A stretch of DNA of 64,000 nucleotides, taken from NCBI RefSeq assembly GCF_031143425.1, contig NC_090447.1:850025760-850089759 (forward strand), given 5' to 3'. The notes beneath the pieces were generated by a model. The model saw only the letters and a program-made list of their open reading frames with translations. It did not search any database and was not told where the DNA came from. Shown here piece by piece: positions 59,551 through 64,000 of the stretch. This DNA comes from Pleurodeles waltl. Its lineage: Eukaryota > Chordata > Amphibia > Caudata > Salamandridae. How positions within the stretch are numbered: position 1 is the first letter of the stretch; every line of letters starts with the position of its first letter. A program made the translations under genes and the position numbers.

Positions 59551-61500
59551 AGCTGAAGAGGATGGGCCTGCTCATTTCCCTAAACGTTCAGGGGCAGAAT
59601 TATTCTGCCCTGTTGAATTGCCCTTAGGATAGTGCCTTGCGGGATAGTATGCAGTTAAGTCAAGCAGAATGTGCTGCAAAATTGGAAAGCTTTCCAGTTG
59701 GGAGTTTTTTTCCCTTCGTTAGGAACTGTCCCTGAGCCACTAAACCAACCGGCTAGTCAATTATGCGAAAGTGACACCTCACCCACAGCTCATCAAAGTG
59801 CTCTCTGGACTTGCAGAAGAACAGAGGAAGACTGGACCTGCTGTTTGAGAACTGTGTGGAGACCTGAATGGATGGACCTGCTCCCACTTATACCCAGAAC
59901 AAAAAGGTGAACTCCAAAGGTCATTTGGCTGACCTCCTGTGTGACTACAAAGACAAACAAGTTCCAAGAGGCCTTTTTCAGAAGTGTCCACCTGACCACT
60001 AGCAACTGGAACTTGACTGACCCCTATGGTGCACTCTACTGGAGTGAGTGCCAACCCCTAACTGTTGCCCCTTGGGTCCTGTGAGCTGAGCCTTAGAAGT
60101 CATCAAGAAAAGTTCTTTCACTAACTTTAAAAAGTTGGAACTGAAAATGTTTGGATTTCCAACACCTCTGGAGCCTTCAGCTGGACCTTACAGCAACAGT
60201 GGCCGATTTTGAGAGAACTTTGTTGGATACATCTCCAGGCTTGCCATGCTGGAGGATTTTGAGCTCCATAAAGTTCCATAAAAAGATTAAGTCCAGAGGT
60301 AGAAATCTTGACCAGGCAAAGGCACGAAAAGTATCTTCTCGATGTGAGGACTTTGTTGGCCACAAAATTTGAATTTCTCCAACTCCGAGCATTAACCGCC
60401 AGAACCCACTGCTTCAGCAGGACCTCATCTAGCGGCTATTTGGCTTAGAGAGGACACACGCAGATACAATCTGCCTGTCTGTAGAATTTCGACTTCCATT
60501 TCAAACACTATGGCCCTCATTCAGGGTCGGCGGGAGCACCGTCGACAGACCGGCGGTGCCCCGCAGGGCATTCTGACCGCGGCGGATTGGCCGCGGTCAG
60601 AAAGGGTAAACCGGCGGTCTCCCGCCGGTTTAACGCTGCCCTTAGAATCCCCCATGGCGGCGCAGCTTGCTGCGCCGCCATGGGGGATTCTGACACCCCC
60701 TACCGCCATCCTGTTCCTGGCGGTTCGCCCGCCAGGAACAGGATGGCGGTAGGGGGTGCCGCGGGCCCCTGGGGGCCCCTGCCGTGCCCATGCCAATGGC
60801 ATGGGCACGGCAGGGGCCCCCGTAAGAGGGCCCCACAAAGTATTTCAGTGTCTGCCTAGCAGACACTGAAATACGCGACGGGTGCAACTGCACCCGTCGC
60901 ACCTTCCCACTCCGCCGGCTCAATTCTGAGCCGGCATCTTAGTGGGAAGGTTGATTTGCCCTGGGCTGGCGGGCGGCCTTTTGGCAGCCGCCCGCCAGCC
61001 CAGGGCAAATCCCAAAATACCCTCAGCGGTCTTTCGACCGCGGAGCGGTATTTTGGTGGGGGAACTTCGGCGGGTGGCCTCCGCCGCCCGCCGAAGTTAG
61101 AATCACCCCCTATGTCTGAAGGTAAAACCTTTGACTGGGATAAACCCACTTGATATACCCAACCTTCGCAGCATCTTGGTTGGCCTGAAATTGCGTCTTG
61201 ATCCTGTTCCACTGTCAACAGTGACTACTGGTTGCTGCTTTACTTTTCTGTGGTGCTTTTTGCCTTAAATATTTTAATATTCATGTCTCCGCTTCCTGTC
61301 TTGTTTTTTTGTCACTTTGGTGCCATTTTACTTATACATTCTCTATTTTTCTAAATTGGTGGTGTGATTTTTATTGCGTTTTGTTTTGACTTTTCAACTA
61401 TTTTGTTACTGCTTAACACTTTACACACTTTCCTTAGCTAAACCTGTATGCTCAGTGCTGTACTTATGAGGCTCCAGGTTTAAGTTATTTAAACTAGGTT
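59551..61500. repeat. Unclassified dispersed repeat, split by a MITE
   Basis: Its layout resembles 17,151-18,990 (T-rich tail with GTGTGATTTTTATTGCGTTTTG at about 61,360). It is interrupted by the MITE at 60,512-61,110. Confidence 0.45.
60512..61110. mobile_element. 599-bp GC-rich Harbinger MITE
   Basis: The left end is GGCCCTCATTCAGGGTC; the right end is GAAGTTAGAATCACCCCC. TAT flanks both sides (60,509-60,511 and 61,111-61,113). The interior is closely similar to the MITE at 52,645, including the GCGACGGGTGCAACTGCACC block. Confidence 0.92.
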
Positions 61501-62021
61501 GTATCCTGCATGCATTTGCCTGGTTGTGCTAAGACGGGCAGCCATTTTTAATGGTGTTCGTAACAGAATTTTACAACTAACATTTCACAACAAGCAAAGG
61601 CACAACCAAAAAGTCTGCAGCCAATGCCAGACCTAGTGGAAGGCTTGACGGAAATTGTTTCAACAAAACATAATGTAGAGCCTATGTGTGCCCCTCTGTA
61701 CACTTCTGTTTTTATTAGGTGCCATAAGCAATGGTTTCTAAGTGTTAAAATACATATATTGTAGAGAAAGGGAAAGTATTTAATCTGGTGCCATCTTATC
61801 TTATGGTTAAGTAAACTGTCTCATTATTAATGAAGATGGCAGGGTTCCTTTAATTTACAAATCTAAAAATATGTTTTACTGAAGGAGAGCGGGCCCTGGA
61901 AAGCTCCCCCTCTGCCCCCTTGTGATGGTCCTGCCTTATGGTTTTTCCAATGCTTGTCAACTCTTGCCTCGTGACATTCGTCCCCATGTACTGAAAAAAA
62001 GTAATAAAAATGCATAGATAA

Positions 62022-62075
<54 letters not shown>

Positions 62076-62976
62076 CGTTTGACTCACCCCTATTCATCAA
62101 TTGGTCAGATTACAGTACGGATTAAAGCCAGAAGTACCTTTTTTATTTGTACTAAACATGATCATTGTCGATAGTGCAGATCTTTAGATCTGTGATTTAT
62201 GTCCTTGAATGTAGCATTTTCTATGTAAATTATGAGGTATCTCAGTTTATAGTGGCTCTTGTTAATTGTAAATAATTTTAGTTTGAAATACGTTTGTTCT
62301 TTGTTGAACATACTGTAAAAAATTTGTAAAAGCATATGCAATTCTTACTATTTGAATGGTCATGTGCTATTTTTTAAAAGTTTTTGTTAAAAGAAGCAAG
62401 TGGGTGCCAAAGAAATGGATACAAATTTCACTTTCTCCTGGTTCCTGAACCATGATTGGTAAACATAACCTCATACTTAACTTGGTGGAGCGATGGGACA
62501 TCGGTTCACAATCACCAGTTTACAAGAAGGTTTTATGTCTTGTCATCAGGGTGACATCCCAGCCACTAGGCCAGATGAATCTTCGACATTAGATGAGATT
62601 AACCAGGAGCTGTAGATAAATTATTTTTATCATCACAGTTTCAGTTATATTCTCATTCGATATTGGGAATTGATGTGAGTTTAAAAGCTTTATTAACCAA
62701 ATATATTGCAGGAGCTCATCTTTACTGAGTCAGTATTAATTTAATCAATATGAATTGTCAGTTAAGCAATGATTAAAATAAGCAGCCAGGACTCATAAAG
62801 AGTTCTAAATCGAATGATCAAAGCATAAAGCTTCAGAGTCAATTATCAGAATCAATCAAAGTAGAGCTTCCCATAAAGAGAGAAACTCTGTAGAGTCTCA
62901 GTACGAGCAGCATAGACTTAGGCAGGGAAGTGGCAAGTGTGTGTTATGAATAATCCTATGTAACCTAATCTAGGAA
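61501..62976. other. No gene recognised; contains a (GATA)n tract
   Basis: AT-rich single-copy-looking sequence. The (GATA)n microsatellite spans about 62,015-62,075 (about 14 units). Confidence 0.5.
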
Positions 62977-63362
62977 CATGCATTTTTATGGACAGTATAA
63001 TCTAAGCATTTGCTACATGCTTCTTCTTCTTCTTCCTCCAATCATCCAATCAGATTTCAGTGTCCTCAGGGGAACAGGAGCACCCCTTCCTTTTCGTACA
63101 AGGAATACAATAGTCCTTTTCTTACAAGAAATACAATAGCAATTTCTAATTAAAACTTTTATCAACTAACATGCATTTTTATGGACAGTATAATCTAAGC
63201 ATTTGCTACATGCTTCTTCTTCTTCTTCCTCCAATCATCCAATCAGATTTCAGTGTCCTCAGGGGAACAGGAACACTCCTTCCTTTTCTTACAAAGAATA
63301 CAATAGTCCATTTCTTACAAGGAATACAATAGCAATTTCTAATAAAAACTTTTATCAACTAC
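62977..63362. repeat. 193-bp tandem duplication
   Basis: The segment starting CATGCATTTTTATGGACAG at 62,977 is repeated from 63,170 with few changes (CTTCTTCTTCTTCCTCC, AATCATCCAATCAGATTTCA). Within each copy a shorter ACAAGGAATACAATAG motif is doubled. Confidence 0.95.
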
Positions 63363-64000
63363 CTTGTAGAAACCTACAAGTGTTCTCACAAATTAATTTG
63401 CCTTTATCAATCAGTCAATCTAAAGTGCGGTTAATCACCTGTTAATCACCTGTAGGGTCTCAATGAAATTGCATTTTAAAATGTAAGCTTCTACAGTACC
63501 TCACTTAAATACATGCTACCTATTCATCATTCTACAGCCTTCTTTGTATAAGTTGAAGCATTTACAGGCCTAAACATCAACAATTAATTCAATGAATACA
63601 TGTGAAACATACGCCAGGAAGGTAAAAAAACTAAACATTTCACAGTCTTAAACTAGGACAACTTGTCAGAAATGCTGCTTCAGCTTTTCAGGCCTAATAC
63701 CTGTAAATGTGTTTACTTACTACACTTTTCTCGATTTTCATTTTAAAAGCATGTATTTCTTCTTATGAGGTCTACATGTTAATCTGCATGTTATTAATGT
63801 TAAATGCATTGTTTTCTCAATTTTATAAATCTGATCCTTGAGACTCAAAGCAAAAGGTACAGCTTGAGTTGTGTAAACCACCACTGAGATGCATGTTGCA
63901 TTTTCATGCGTGTTCACATAATATTGTTTTTGCACCAGCTCCCCAAAAGAGACCATCACCAGCTCAGAGAACAGACGACATATCACCCGAAAACGAATTC
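63363..64000. other. No gene recognised
   Basis: AT-rich sequence with no supported feature. Confidence 0.4.

Noticed and set aside
61863..62087. Minus-strand frame with Ile-Tyr-Leu-Ser repeats
   Set aside because: Produced by the (GATA)n microsatellite.

Overview
The window is non-coding, transposon-dominated DNA from a giant vertebrate genome, most likely a salamander and probably a newt of the Pleurodeles type. That placement is inference. It rests on the density of PIF/Harbinger elements and their MITEs, on Ty3/gypsy, tyrosine-recombinase (DIRS/Ngaro) and L1 debris, and on long non-coding dispersed repeats. There is no bacterial-style gene organisation. I see only one short candidate for a host exon (47,569-47,721).

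Layout. 136-8,329 is a complete Harbinger element with matched termini and a TTA target duplication, inserted in a dispersed repeat. It carries a decayed transposase and two different decayed Myb/SANT-like accessory genes. 8,330-19,002 is dispersed repeat, an L1 scrap and two MITEs. 19,007-23,437 is a long non-coding repeat with a TTAA-type left end, hairpins and two tandem arrays. About 23,440-35,687 is a second Harbinger element of another family. Its transposase (two exons, 370 aa) and Myb-like partner (three exons, 280 aa) both read open once spliced. Between those two genes sits a 140-bp satellite with a three-unit higher-order period. Two MITEs lie in the introns of the Myb-like gene.

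35,690-46,386 is a Ty3/gypsy pol split by an 8.7-kb insertion (37,165-45,908, TSD GGTGG). That insertion holds three tandemly placed MITEs and a ~440-bp tandem array. 48,150-53,950 is a minus-strand tyrosine-recombinase retroelement (gag, RT-RNase H, recombinase, SGNH-hydrolase-like domain) interrupted by two MITEs. 56,061-58,330 is L1 ORF2 in two opposite-strand pieces, one split by a MITE. The rest is unclassified repeat, a (GATA)n tract and a 193-bp tandem duplication.

How the parts relate. Two MITE families track the two Harbinger types. GC-rich MITEs ending in GGCCCTCATT or GGGGGTCATT resemble the first element. MITEs ending in GTATAAATATGCCCC share about 340 bp with the terminus of the second. 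The second element therefore looks like the mobilising source for its MITEs, and target duplications let much of the insertion order be read directly.
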